DNA of 64,000 nt from an uncultured Granulosicoccaceae bacterium (GTDB taxonomy: Bacteria > Pseudomonadota > Gammaproteobacteria > Granulosicoccales > Granulosicoccaceae), in assembly GCA_938007995.1 (NCBI GenBank), contig CALLLW010000008.1, positions 124,001 to 188,000 of the forward strand, given 5' to 3'. Under the pieces are notes generated by a model, which was given only the letters and a program-made list of their open reading frames with translations, made no database searches and was not told the DNA's origin. Positions within the stretch are counted from its first letter, which is position 1. Every line of letters starts with the position of its first letter. A program made the translations under genes and the position numbers. Below are positions 20,187-29,247 of the stretch, in pieces.

Positions 20187-22745
20187 TTAGGGATTAGTAG
20201 CAAGGTTTACGCAACCAGGCTGCGATGGAGCCGGCCCCACTCCATAAGGACTGACCGGATTTGGTGGCCGTACATCAAGGTTTTGTATATCAGAAGCTGA
20301 CATAAACAACTCTGTAGAGTAATGCGCAACACCCTCAACACCAAGCGCTTCAACCCGGGCGGTGACCAGTACATCAAAATACAGTGCATTGCTTTGCGGA
20401 TACACGACTGTGAAGAAACCGGCGCCACTTGCATCAGTAGTTATCTGACCACCGATCACGGTTGGCAGGTTTACCGGGTCAACATCAACAAGCGCCGGAT
20501 CACGTGGATCAAGAATACCGTTGTTGTTGGAGTCTTCGCCGAGATCGAGGATCCGGTTGCCATTCAAATCTTCTGAAAAACAACTTGTAGTGGTAGAAAG
20601 ACGCCATTCATCAGGATCACCATCAAAGTCAAGATCAATCTGTACCATCTGACCATAGCGGTAGATAGTTGGTGTCAGCCCCATTTGTATAGTTGCATCC
20701 GGCACCGGGCGGCCTGCACCGTCAGTGACCTGAACAACACCAGTAACACTGTAACGGGTATCGGACTGAATCTCGTTGATTGAGCCTGACAGACCGATAA
20801 TTACGTTGAGTTGTCTTTCAGTTACTGTCATCGCAACACTGGCAGACGATGCAGCCGGAAAGTCGCTCGCTTCTGCAGTGATAGTGATACCGTTCAATTC
20901 AGTGGGCAGTGGACCGGCATTGAATGTGATTGCCGCGTTGCCGTCTTTATCGGTTAATGCTGATACCGGTGACAAAGAACCACCGCGTAAATCTGCGCTG
21001 CTGAATTCAACCACAGTGTCACGTACCGGATTGCCAAAAGCATCCACTACAAACGCTGTGACAGTACTTGAGTTACCGGTAGCAACACTTGCAGGAGTTG
21101 CATTCAGCGTGACGATAGATGGCTGAGTTGCGACAAACTCAACTTCAAATTGCGAAGCAGGATCTGCGTCCTGTGCATCAGCATAAGAAATAGTAGCAGG
21201 ACCCGCACTGTTGGAAGAAAGCTGTACCGATGCAACACCGTCAGCGTCAGTTTGCACCACAATGCTGCTTGAACCGGACGATCCGGAGCCGGCAATTCGT
21301 ACCACACCGGCAGTGGTTGAAAATCGCATCAGCTGACCTGCTATTGGTAAACCGTTACTGGTCCAGCGAACTGAAAACGGAGAGAATGAACTTACCGGAA
21401 GGTCGTCGTAAGAGCCTGGTGTCACGGTCAGTATGTCTGCTGCAACCTGTAAATCATGCTCGGTTGCTACTGTACTTTCCAGAGCTGTAACGATGATGGT
21501 GTCAGACCCCATTTCGCTGCCTACGCTCACCAGTACTTTACCATCTGAATCAGTCACAGCAGTTGCAGGTGTTATAGTGTTTCCTGATACAGAACGGATA
21601 GACAATACTTCATTTGGCACTGGCTGTTGATTGCCTGCCACCAGTGTAATTTCAAGCTCTGCAACATCACCACTGACCAATGCAGTCGGGCCGGCAATGC
21701 TGATCCCGGTGCCTTCTGTCGAAACAGAAACTTCACCGGACTCATCATCGGTTGTTGCCGTGATAATGATGTCCTGATTGCGGTAGTCACCGGCAAGGCT
21801 CAGCTCGGCAGTTGCCTGGCCAGCTTCATTGGTCAGGCTGGAGATGTTCTGCAAGATACCACCGGTTGATGAAAACACCACTTCTCTTTCACTCAGTACA
21901 CGGTTGTTTTCATCTGTAACCAGTGCAGTGATACGAGCAATATCATTACCGCCTGTCTCAATCACAGACTCGTTGCTTATCAGACGCAGTCGAACCGGAG
22001 TTACAATCGCTTGTACGTTTTCGGCAACTGCAAGTTCAAAATTACCAAGCGATGTGCCGTCAAGTGCAATCGCGCGTATTACGTCCGCACCGGCTGAAGT
22101 AGTCATCGATACATTTGCAACACCCAACGCGCTGGTAACCACTGTATTCTGGCTGAATGTATTGCCGGCCTGAGAGCTGAACTGAATGATCTCATTCGGG
22201 ATTGGCGTACCCGCACCAGACAGCAATGTAAATTCAAGATTAGCGGTGTCACCTGCAACCAGATCTTCAGGTGCGATCATAGTGATTGCCGAACCCTGCG
22301 CTACAACCAGCGCCTGGCTGGAAATATCATCCACGGTAGCAGTAACAGTGATAGTTTTGTTTAAAAAGTCACCCGCAAGACTCAGCTCTGCAGTTGCCTC
22401 ACCAGCCTCGTTAGTCACTTCCTGAATATTCTGCAACACTCCGGCATCACTGGCAAAACTAACCTGATGACCGGCAATCGCGCGGTTCTGATCGTCAGTA
22501 ACAACCGCACTAATAATTGCAGGTGTGGCATCACCGGTGAGCAAGGCAGGCGGACTGCTGAACACCCGAATATTCGATGCATCTGCCACAGGCAAAGTAT
22601 CAAAACTTTCATCTTCATCGGTGGCGGCACCAAATGTCAGGCCGCCGTCAGAAGTAGTTACTGTGCTCTCATCGTCAGACGTTCGACTCGAACAGCCGCC
22701 AATCCATAAGGCAGCAATCATTATTAGCGCTATTGTTTTTTTCAT
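20187..22745 (-). CDS. Large lipoprotein with tandem bacterial Ig-like (Big_1/invasin-type) domains
   Basis: Cell-surface or periplasmic lipoprotein of 852 residues. The lipobox is IGGC with the acylated Cys at 18, followed by Ser, which favours outer-membrane sorting. After a polar spacer come at least five Ig-like domains with the Big_1 pattern (V-T-D-x-N-x-R ... NEAGxATAELSLAGD); two copies, near residues 75-155 and 270-350, are close duplicates. Near residues 720-770 lies a Ca-binding-like stretch (DLNGNRILDLGED, NNNGILDPRD). It follows the barrel gene 22798-23352 by 52 bases on the same strand, so a secretion or anchoring partnership is possible. Ligand unknown. Confidence 0.85.
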   Translation of the reverse strand: MKKTIALIMIAALWIGGCSSRTSDDESTVTTSDGGLTFGAATDEDESFDTLPVADASNIRVFSSPPALLTGDATPAIISAVVTDDQNRAIAGHQVSFASDAGVLQNIQEVTNEAGEATAELSLAGDFLNKTITVTATVDDISSQALVVAQGSAITMIAPEDLVAGDTANLEFTLLSGAGTPIPNEIIQFSSQAGNTFSQNTVVTSALGVANVSMTTSAGADVIRAIALDGTSLGNFELAVAENVQAIVTPVRLRLISNESVIETGGNDIARITALVTDENNRVLSEREVVFSSTGGILQNISSLTNEAGQATAELSLAGDYRNQDIIITATTDDESGEVSVSTEGTGISIAGPTALVSGDVAELEITLVAGNQQPVPNEVLSIRSVSGNTITPATAVTDSDGKVLVSVGSEMGSDTIIVTALESTVATEHDLQVAADILTVTPGSYDDLPVSSFSPFSVRWTSNGLPIAGQLMRFSTTAGVVRIAGSGSSGSSSIVVQTDADGVASVQLSSNSAGPATISYADAQDADPASQFEVEFVATQPSIVTLNATPASVATGNSSTVTAFVVDAFGNPVRDTVVEFSSADLRGGSLSPVSALTDKDGNAAITFNAGPLPTELNGITITAEASDFPAASSASVAMTVTERQLNVIIGLSGSINEIQSDTRYSVTGVVQVTDGAGRPVPDATIQMGLTPTIYRYGQMVQIDLDFDGDPDEWRLSTTTSCFSEDLNGNRILDLGEDSNNNGILDPRDPALVDVDPVNLPTVIGGQITTDASGAGFFTVVYPQSNALYFDVLVTARVEALGVEGVAHYSTELFMSASDIQNLDVRPPNPVSPYGVGPAPSQPGCVNLATNP

Positions 22746-22797
22746 TGTTGTTCTCTTCGAACTCTCACAAGCTAATTACCGTTGCAAACAAGCAGGA

Positions 22798-23352
22798 TCA
22801 GTACTTGCCAAAGTAATGATGAAAGCCAATTCCCACAGAGCTTGCAGAATCATTACCACCGAGGAATGTGTACTCAACGTTCAGTGCAGTACGCTTGGTA
22901 CCAAACAGATTGACACCAAAAGCAGCGGCAAGCCCTGCTGTGTTGTCAGCCTCAACATCGCTGCTGTGTAAGCGAACACCGGCACCGGCGCTCGCATAGG
23001 CCATAACGTTATCGTTCCAGGTATAGTGATAACGCAGCATGCCCGCTGCATAGCGAGATACCGGATCCTGAAACAAACTGGATGGCTGGTCTGATCCCAA
23101 ACCGATGCGGGCTTCCAGAGAAATCCCCCACTTGAAAAAGAAACCCAGCGTACCCGCCAGCGTGCTCACGTCGTCGCCGTCTTCACCGACGCCGTCGATA
23201 TCGCCATTGGCAGCCTGGATACCCAGGTAGAAATTTTGTTTATTGAAATCTTCGCGCGGATTGAAGTCGCGCAAATATTCGAGTGTGTTTGCATCAGCAG
23301 CACCACAAGCTAACAACAGTGCTACTGCCGCACTGGCCAGGGTCTTCTTCAT
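22798..23352 (-). CDS. Outer-membrane beta-barrel protein
   Basis: The ATG at 23352 gives a signal peptide (MKKTLASAAVALLLACGAADA) and a GGAGA ribosome site; the frame is open upstream without support. The 184-residue product has alternating aromatic/polar strands (NFYLGIQAANGD, GTLGFFFKWGISLEARIGLG, MLRYHYTWNDNVMAYASAGAG) and ends in YFGKY, consistent with an eight-stranded barrel of the OmpA/OMP_b-brl superfamily. It precedes the Ig-like lipoprotein in a likely two-gene operon. Function unknown. Confidence 0.8.
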   Translation of the reverse strand: MKKTLASAAVALLLACGAADANTLEYLRDFNPREDFNKQNFYLGIQAANGDIDGVGEDGDDVSTLAGTLGFFFKWGISLEARIGLGSDQPSSLFQDPVSRYAAGMLRYHYTWNDNVMAYASAGAGVRLHSSDVEADNTAGLAAAFGVNLFGTKRTALNVEYTFLGGNDSASSVGIGFHHYFGKY

Positions 23353-23602
23353 CGAGTTTCTCCGCTCATTCTCTTTGGTCCGAGAGCACCTGTTACTGTG
23401 GTGCGAGGCTCTTCTATTCGTAAGGTTGGCGCACAAAATCGTGCCTCTCCTACCGTCGACGGCAAGAGCTGGCGCAAACTTTAGAGAAACTTTCTCAACA
23501 GTCGGATCAAACAGGAGGTTTTTAAATCGTTCGGAGGTGATCAGGCGTGTCGGCGGGTAGCTGAAAGCGGGTAACCTTGTTCAAAAGCGTTAATTGATCG
23601 CA

Positions 23603-24175
23603 ATGCAGTGTTTCACTCCTGAGACTTATAATCTGCGCGCTCAAACAGGATTGACCGTTTTGAAACTCCGAATTCCCTATCTGCTGGCAGCAATGATCGC
23701 CACAGCATCCTTTTCTTATCTGGCAGATACCAACAGCCTGAAGGCAGCACCAGTCACCCGTCTGAAAACAACCTCCGGAGATGCCATAAATTTGGCAGCA
23801 CCCGAAGGAAAAGCCCGTTTAGTGACGTTCTGGGCGCCGGATTGCCCGATCAGTAAGCGCAACGTACCGGTACTTTCAAGCCTGTACGAGCAGTATGCTC
23901 AGGAAGCATTTGAAGTGATTTCTGTGGCGATGCCATATGCCGACCCACAGGAAGTTGATCGCTACATTAAAACCAACCAGATCAGCTACCCGGTAGCCAT
24001 TGATCAGAACGGTGAAACAAGCGATGCTTTTCCGGGTGTCCGGTTTACACCAACGACCTTCTTAATAGACGGTAATGGTGAGATTGTCTGGAAGCATGTC
24101 GGTCGGATTATCCCGGACAAAGCGGCACTTGAAATTGTACCGCTACTGCAAACACAACAACTCGCCAGGCGCTAA
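23603..24175 (+). CDS. Thioredoxin-fold exported protein lacking the second active-site Cys
   Basis: TlpA/ResA-like protein with an N-terminal signal or anchor (LKLRIPYLLAAMIATASFSYLA) and a thioredoxin domain. The active-site region reads FWAPDCPISKRNVP, that is CPIS instead of CxxC: the resolving Cys is replaced by Ser. The cis-Pro region (RFTPTTFLID) and GNGEIVWKHVG strand are normal. The start is uncertain: ATG 23603 (given) has no ribosome site, whereas a TTG at 23660 has AGGA upstream and begins the signal peptide exactly; the latter may be correct. Single-Cys members can act as isomerases, peroxiredoxin-like enzymes or metal binders, so a plain disulfide reductase role is doubtful. Confidence 0.75.
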   Translation: MQCFTPETYNLRAQTGLTVLKLRIPYLLAAMIATASFSYLADTNSLKAAPVTRLKTTSGDAINLAAPEGKARLVTFWAPDCPISKRNVPVLSSLYEQYAQEAFEVISVAMPYADPQEVDRYIKTNQISYPVAIDQNGETSDAFPGVRFTPTTFLIDGNGEIVWKHVGRIIPDKAALEIVPLLQTQQLARR

Positions 24176-24211
24176 TCCAGAATAAAGAGCTTGCCGAATA
24201 AAAGGACCTGA

Positions 24212-24808
24212 CTACTCTGGAGCTTCGTAAGGCACCACCTGCTCGATCTCCAGTGTGTAACCGGTCTCTGCAAGCTCAGTGGTGGTCGTTTGGGTTCTGA
24301 TAACCCCTATCGCGTACACCGGATCATAGGTATTTTCGACCTTGATAATAGACTCAGGTTTGGCGTGTAGTACCTGGTTTGCGGGTGGCGGTGGCGTATG
24401 AATACAAGCCCCGTAATACGGCACCAATAAAAACTCGCTCAGCTCAGTCTGACCATCAAATTCGAGTGGTACGACATAACCCGGAATCTTGACCTTTTGC
24501 CCATCCAGTGCGGCTACTGTGGGTGCGTAAGACATCTCTTCTTCGAGCCGTGCAAGTTCCTGATTCGATTCTTCGCTGCCGTCAAAAAGCTTGTCTATCT
24601 GTTCCCGTGTCATTTCGGCAAGTGGATTTTCAGGCGGTTCAAAATCCGCCGGTACCAGATCATCCCAGCTCAGTTCAGAGGCATCGGTGATCACTTCTTC
24701 AGTGCGATCAAGTTTTCCCCACCATGCGTGACCCACGGTGTAAGCACCGACCAGCAGCGTCGCGACTGCTGCCATCAGGCCGATTCGTAGAATTTTTCTT
24801 TTAGTCAT
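24212..24808 (-). CDS. DUF3299 domain-containing exported protein
   Basis: The 198-residue protein has an N-terminal signal/anchor helix (RIGLMAAVATLLVGAYTVGHAW) and the DUF3299 domain with WDDLVPADFEPP near residue 50 and the signature VPYYGACIHTPPPPANQ near 130-145, whose Cys and His could bind metal. It is 180 bases downstream of the ABC permease gene on the same strand. DUF3299 proteins recur beside DUF2796/ZrgA and MacB-type transporter genes, so a part in the zinc-uptake module is likely, but its reaction is unknown. Confidence 0.82.
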   Translation of the reverse strand: MTKRKILRIGLMAAVATLLVGAYTVGHAWWGKLDRTEEVITDASELSWDDLVPADFEPPENPLAEMTREQIDKLFDGSEESNQELARLEEEMSYAPTVAALDGQKVKIPGYVVPLEFDGQTELSEFLLVPYYGACIHTPPPPANQVLHAKPESIIKVENTYDPVYAIGVIRTQTTTTELAETGYTLEIEQVVPYEAPE

Positions 24809-24988
24809 ATTTAAACCACTCTGTCAGTCATTGACCGACAGTCAGTAACGCAAATTTGCCAATTGCATTGCCGGTTGCCTTGCCTATTGCGTGGCCATTG
24901 GCTTGTACGACAACAGCAGAAGAAGATTAACTGCATATCAAATTCCCAGCCTTCAAGTGCGCCTACTTGGTGTTACAGGCAATCAAAA

Positions 24989-26242
24989 TCACAACCGCTG
25001 CGCCATTCCATCAGAGACTGACTGACGATACGCCCGCCAGGCAGGTAAACAACCAACGGCAACGCCGGACATAAATACCAGCAACAGAATCAGTAGATCA
25101 CGCATACCGGGTAACGTCGGGCTCAGATCAATACCAAAGCGCGCCTGCGCCCACACTGATACCAGTCCCACCACCAGATAATGTACCAACACGCCGATAC
25201 AAATACCCACAGCGCTCAGCAACGCTGATTCTGCACACAGTAACCTGAAAATGTGACCCGGTCTTGCACCGGAGGCACGAAGGATCGCCATTTCCCGCCG
25301 GCGTTCATTTAAGCCTGCAAACAGCACTGATACCAGATTCACCAGGCCGGCAAGTAACACAAAAGATGAAACCACCAACAGTGCATTTTCGAAGACACGC
25401 ACCAGTGCCCAAAGTTCCTGCATAGCGACTCCGGGCAGAATCGCTAACAATGGTTCCTGACGGTATGTGTTTACTGCTCGCTGCTCGCGAAAAACACTGC
25501 CTCTGGACTTCAGTCCGATTAATGCCGCTGTTACTGCATTGGGTGAAAGATCCATCTGCCTGATGGTGTCGGCATCTGTGCCTTCACCCGGCACCTGCAT
25601 ACCGCTCTGCCAGTCAACATGCATGGCCTCGATACCTTCAAGACTGACATGCACAGTCTGATCTACCGGCGTGCCGGTTGGCGCTAAAATGCCACTGACA
25701 GTGAACGGCTGATTTTCATGCTCCACAATCCCGACACTGCCGGTACCGTGTGCAACCACAATCGATTGACCCAGTGAGTACTGCAACTGCTTTGCTACCT
25801 CACTGCCAAGCACTGCATCGAATACGTCATCAAACATGGAGCCTTGAGCAAATTCGAGATCACGCTTGTTGCCATACTTATAGTACTGAAAATATTCCTG
25901 CGAAGTACCCAGTACGCGATACCCACGGTGCGAATCACCCAACGAAAGAGGCACCAGCCAGTCGACTGCCTTGCGGGATTTTAGATCTTCAATGCTCTCC
26001 CAGCTGACATTGTTGGTTGCACTACCCATACGGAACACCGAGTACAGCAATAACTGCACTGAGCCGCTGCGCGCTCCAACAATAAGATCGGTACCGGAGA
26101 CGGTCTGCAGAAAACTCGCGCGAGCATCGCGGCGAATTTTATCGACCGATAATATCAACGCAACACTCATTGCAATGGCTATCACTGCAAGTGTTGCAGT
26201 TAACGCCCGGTTGCGTAAGCTTTGAATTGCAATATCGAACAT
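24989..26242 (-). CDS. FtsX/MacB-type ABC transporter permease of the zinc-uptake cluster
   Basis: The 417 residues have an N-terminal membrane helix, a large periplasmic MacB-type domain (about residues 35-270) and three C-terminal membrane helices, with the conserved NERRREMAILRASGARPGHI motif between helices 2 and 3. FtsX/MacB proteins are mechanotransmitters rather than classical importers. It lies 41 bases after the ATPase gene. In Vibrio cholerae, a permease of this type works with ZrgA in zinc acquisition; I infer the same role here from the neighbours. Confidence 0.85.
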   Translation of the reverse strand: MFDIAIQSLRNRALTATLAVIAIAMSVALILSVDKIRRDARASFLQTVSGTDLIVGARSGSVQLLLYSVFRMGSATNNVSWESIEDLKSRKAVDWLVPLSLGDSHRGYRVLGTSQEYFQYYKYGNKRDLEFAQGSMFDDVFDAVLGSEVAKQLQYSLGQSIVVAHGTGSVGIVEHENQPFTVSGILAPTGTPVDQTVHVSLEGIEAMHVDWQSGMQVPGEGTDADTIRQMDLSPNAVTAALIGLKSRGSVFREQRAVNTYRQEPLLAILPGVAMQELWALVRVFENALLVVSSFVLLAGLVNLVSVLFAGLNERRREMAILRASGARPGHIFRLLCAESALLSAVGICIGVLVHYLVVGLVSVWAQARFGIDLSPTLPGMRDLLILLLVFMSGVAVGCLPAWRAYRQSVSDGMAQRL

Positions 26243-26283
26243 GTCAGCTGAACAAGCCCGGTTTCTGCAGCAGCATGTTGATT

Positions 26284-26991
26284 TCAGGCAGTCGCATGAT
26301 TGATTTCAGCAAGTGAAATTGAACGGTCAAAGAGGGATTTAAGCGATTCATCATGACTGACAAACAACAGACCGGATTGCGATCGATCGAGCTCTGCAAA
26401 AAGTAACTCAAGAAATGCAACACGTGCCTGTGTGTCGAGTGATGATGTCGGTTCATCTGCAATAAGTAGAGGTGGTTGCCCGATCAGCGCCCGGGCAACA
26501 GCCACCCTCTGTTGCTGCCCGACACTAAGCTGTATTGATTTACGTGATTTGAACAATGCCTCCGGCAACTGCATGGCAGTTAATAATCGCTCCGCCTCGG
26601 CGCGCAATGTACTAGCGGAAGACAGCACCGCATCTCGCCTTGTGGAAGAGAAACGACAAGGCAGAGTAACGTTATCTACAACACTCATAAATGGCAGCAG
26701 ATTGAACTGCTGAAATACCAGGCCAATGTTATCAGCGCGAAACTGATCAGAAGCCGCACCATTCAAAGCATGCACGTCGGTTCCGTTGACCTGAACGGAT
26801 CCGGCATCGGGTTTTAGTATTGCAGCGATGACGCTGAGTAATGTGCTTTTGCCCGAGCCCGACGGTCCGTACAAAAAGACTCTCTCACCCGCAGCCAAAC
26901 TGAGATGCTTAATATTGAGGGTAAGGTCTTGCTGTGCCGGATAGGCAAACCGGACATCATCTAAATCAATGATGTTGTCTGCCTTAGCCAT
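26284..26991 (-). CDS. ABC transporter ATP-binding protein (LolD/MacB class) of the zinc-uptake cluster
   Basis: The 235 residues carry Walker A (GPSGSGKSTL), Q-loop (VFQQFNLLPF), signature LSVGQQQRVAVARAL (LSVGQ rather than LSGGQ), Walker B (LLIADEPTSSLD) and H-loop (VSHD). The FNLLPF segment is typical of the LolD/MacB family. It starts three bases after the DUF2796 gene and is followed by the permease gene, forming a three-gene operon. Confidence 0.93.
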   Translation of the reverse strand: MAKADNIIDLDDVRFAYPAQQDLTLNIKHLSLAAGERVFLYGPSGSGKSTLLSVIAAILKPDAGSVQVNGTDVHALNGAASDQFRADNIGLVFQQFNLLPFMSVVDNVTLPCRFSSTRRDAVLSSASTLRAEAERLLTAMQLPEALFKSRKSIQLSVGQQQRVAVARALIGQPPLLIADEPTSSLDTQARVAFLELLFAELDRSQSGLLFVSHDESLKSLFDRSISLAEINHATA

Positions 26992-26994
26992 AAA

Positions 26995-27756
26995 TCAACG
27001 CACCCCAGACAAATCGAGTGTTGTATTGGAAGCAGTTAACTCCGAGCCAGTCTGACCGGACGGACCCGCAGCCTGATAGGTAATTTCTTCGAAGCCTGAA
27101 TAAAGATCAAACAACTTCACTTCCAGTGATTCTATTTTATCCGGATTGGTACATTCATAAGCGTACATAGCGACTGCTTCTGAGTGAGTCTCTGCTGCAT
27201 GGTCATGTTGATCATGCTCATCGTCTTCATTGTGCGCGTGTTCATCGCCATGCTCTTTGTGATCACCGTGTGCGTGTTCGTCATCGTGCTCTTTATGACC
27301 ATCGTGCGCGTGTTCATCATCGTGCTCTTTATGATCATCGTGTGCATGTTGATCATCATGCTCCTTGTGCTCATCATGAGCATGGTCATCGTGGTCGGCG
27401 TGATCATGATCGCCATCTGCATCCAGAGAGCTTTCCACCGCTGCCGAGCTAACAGTGCAACCGGCATCATCATTGAACGCAAACATTGCCTCCGGCGCTG
27501 CCAGTGTCTGCATAGCACTTTCAACAGCTTCACGCTGGCCATCAGTAGACGGGCTGTGCTCAAAGCCCACGAGATTATTCCACGGACTTTCAAACTCTAA
27601 AAATACAGAATTGCCATCAATGACCACGTTAAGGTTTGCCGCGCCGTGTTCGTGGCTGTCCAGATCTCTGGCAGTTTGTGCGTGAGTAATTCCCGGTGCG
27701 CAAATCAACGTGATTGCAACAGTGACGGATCGACTTAGCAGACTCGGGCAGAACAT
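26995..27756 (-). CDS. zrgA: ZrgA-like DUF2796 protein, His-rich periplasmic zinc-binding protein
   Basis: Likely captures zinc in the periplasm for the ABC pair downstream. I choose the ATG at 27756, which has a GGAG ribosome site; a TTG five codons upstream is the alternative. The 253 residues have a signal peptide (cleavage near THAQTA), the DUF2796 opening DLDSHEHGAANLNV, and from about 117 to 191 a His/Asp/Glu-rich region with five 12-residue repeats of the form DEHAHDxHKEHD, encoded by a 36-bp tandem repeat. The C-terminal part (YECTNPDKIESLEVKLFDLYSGFEEI) is the DUF2796 end. ZrgA of Vibrio is Zur-regulated, and a Zur-like palindrome lies upstream here. Confidence 0.9.
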   Translation of the reverse strand: MFCPSLLSRSVTVAITLICAPGITHAQTARDLDSHEHGAANLNVVIDGNSVFLEFESPWNNLVGFEHSPSTDGQREAVESAMQTLAAPEAMFAFNDDAGCTVSSAAVESSLDADGDHDHADHDDHAHDEHKEHDDQHAHDDHKEHDDEHAHDGHKEHDDEHAHGDHKEHGDEHAHNEDDEHDQHDHAAETHSEAVAMYAYECTNPDKIESLEVKLFDLYSGFEEITYQAAGPSGQTGSELTASNTTLDLSGVR

Positions 27757-27820
27757 TGAATTTATCTCCAAACGGGAACTGGCCAGACGGACTTTTATAC
27801 AAAGAGGCTACAGGTAGAAA

Positions 27821-27837
27821 ATGATATAATATATCAT
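27821..27837. promoter_or_regulatory. Zur-box-like palindrome upstream of zrgA
   Basis: ATGATATA, one base, TATATCAT: a perfect 17-base palindrome 65 bases upstream of the zrgA ATG. With flanking A/T bases it resembles the gammaproteobacterial Zur consensus (GTTATA-N-TATAAC core), differing at one symmetrical position. It overlaps the only good -10-like sequence (TATATT/TATTAT), the position expected for repression. Confidence 0.7.
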
Positions 27838-28058
27838 AGCGCAACCACGCCAAACTACAACTGCCGTAGGTCGTCTGCCTGCTTCACACCCCGCCGGGCC
27901 GGGGTCATTAGCGGTGTAAAGATGCCACGCTCGCTCAACGCACTTGCTTCTGGATGGGCAATAGCTATCTTCGACAAAAAAGAAAAGTCTTCTATCCCGG
28001 GCAGCCGGGCACACGCGAGATGGTTTGTCGCTGGAAGTGTTAGCGGCAACGAAGGGTT

Positions 28059-28568
28059 TTATTCAGCGCCGTCGGCCGCCATGTCGGCGTTCTGGTCAGC
28101 ATTCAGGTAGGGCTCAAGCTCCTCCAGTGCACCACGGTACACATCGCGCTTGAAAAAGATCACTTTCTGCATCGGCAGCCAGTAGTCAACCCAGCGCCAG
28201 CGGTCGAACTCCGGGTGGTCACTTCGATCGAGCTGCACGTTGGATTCATCGCCAACCAGGCGCAGCATGTACCAGATTTGCTTCTGGCCGATGCACAACG
28301 GGCTTTGATGTTTGCGTATGTATCGCGATGGCAAGCGGTAGCGCAGCCAGTTACGGGTGCAGCCCATGATTTTGACATCACCATGGCTGAGACCGGTTTC
28401 TTCATACAACTCGCGGTACATCGCTTGCTCCGGCGTTTCTTCCCGCTTGATACCACCTTGCGGGAACTGCCAGGAATCCTTGCCAGCACGACGCGCCCAG
28501 AACACCATCCCCTGGCTATTGCTGAGGACAATTCCTACGTTAGGTCTGAAGCCGTCGGCGTCAATCAT
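28059..28568 (-). CDS. rppH: RNA pyrophosphohydrolase (NUDIX)
   Basis: Removes pyrophosphate from the 5' end of transcripts, starting RNase E-dependent decay. The 169 residues begin [14 protein letters not shown] and have a perfect NUDIX box ([23 protein letters not shown]) split by the usual spacing, WQFPQGG, and the [13 protein letters not shown]-terminal motif. It is not linked to the ptsP gene that often follows it; dcd is upstream on the same strand. Confidence 0.96.
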   Translation of the reverse strand: MIDADGFRPNVGIVLSNSQGMVFWARRAGKDSWQFPQGGIKREETPEQAMYRELYEETGLSHGDVKIMGCTRNWLRYRLPSRYIRKHQSPLCIGQKQIWYMLRLVGDESNVQLDRSDHPEFDRWRWVDYWLPMQKVIFFKRDVYRGALEELEPYLNADQNADMAADGAE

Positions 28569-28670
28569 GGCTGGAACCGGGAGATTCTCTTTGCGCTTGA
28601 TTCTTCCATATTATTCGGACCGCTTCAATCGACCTTGAACAACGTTGCACCAGACTGATGCATCCGGACT

Positions 28671-29237
28671 TTATGTTTTCGGCAGCGTAACGCCACGCTG
28701 CCCCTGATACTTGCCGGCACGATCGGCGTAGCTTGTTTCACAAATATCGTCTGATTCAAAGAACAACATCTGCGCCACCCCTTCGTTGGCATATATCTTC
28801 GCCGGCAACGGCGTGGTGTTGGAGAACTCCAGCGTCACATGACCTTCCCACTCAGGCTCAAGCGGCGTAACGTTAACAATAATCCCGCAACGCGCGTAGG
28901 TTGATTTACCAAGACACACAGTCAGCACACTGCGCGGTATGCGGAAATATTCAACCGTGCGTGCCAGTGCAAACGAGTTGGGCGGGATAATGCAGACATC
29001 ACTTTGCACATCAACGAAGCTGTCTGTGTCGAAGTTTTTCGGATCAACAATCGCGTGATTGATGTTGGTGAAAATCTTAAACTCATCAGAACAGCGAACA
29101 TCGTAGCCATAGCTCGATGTGCCATACGAAATTATCCGCCCGCCATCTGACTCACGCACCTGACCTGCCTCAAACGGCTCGATCATGCCTTGACTCTGTG
29201 ACTGCTCACGAATCCAGCGATCAGACTTTATTGCCAT
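28671..29237 (-). CDS. dcd: dCTP deaminase
   Basis: Converts dCTP to dUTP in thymidylate supply. The ATG at 29237 gives the standard N-terminus [11 protein letters not shown] and 188 residues, the usual length; the open frame continues upstream into mrp but without support. Motifs [18 protein letters not shown], catalytic [28 protein letters not shown] (given in part: the Glu in PLEPEWEG) and the C-terminal [12 protein letters not shown] are present. It is ten bases downstream of mrp. Confidence 0.96.
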   Translation of the reverse strand: MAIKSDRWIREQSQSQGMIEPFEAGQVRESDGGRIISYGTSSYGYDVRCSDEFKIFTNINHAIVDPKNFDTDSFVDVQSDVCIIPPNSFALARTVEYFRIPRSVLTVCLGKSTYARCGIIVNVTPLEPEWEGHVTLEFSNTTPLPAKIYANEGVAQMLFFESDDICETSYADRAGKYQGQRGVTLPKT

Positions 29238-29247
29238 GCTGTTTAAC

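Noticed and set aside
23603-24175. CcmG/DsbE-type cytochrome c maturation thioredoxin
   Set aside because: The active site is CPIS, without the second Cys, and no ccm genes are nearby.
27132-27600. Met-rich and hydrophobic open frames on both strands within the His-rich gene
   Set aside because: They are out-of-frame and antisense readings of the CAT/CAC/GAT-rich repeat tract and have no homology or ribosome site.
28569-28670. A small gene between rppH and dcd
   Set aside because: Only about 100 bases with no start, ribosome site and conserved frame; it is the rppH leader.
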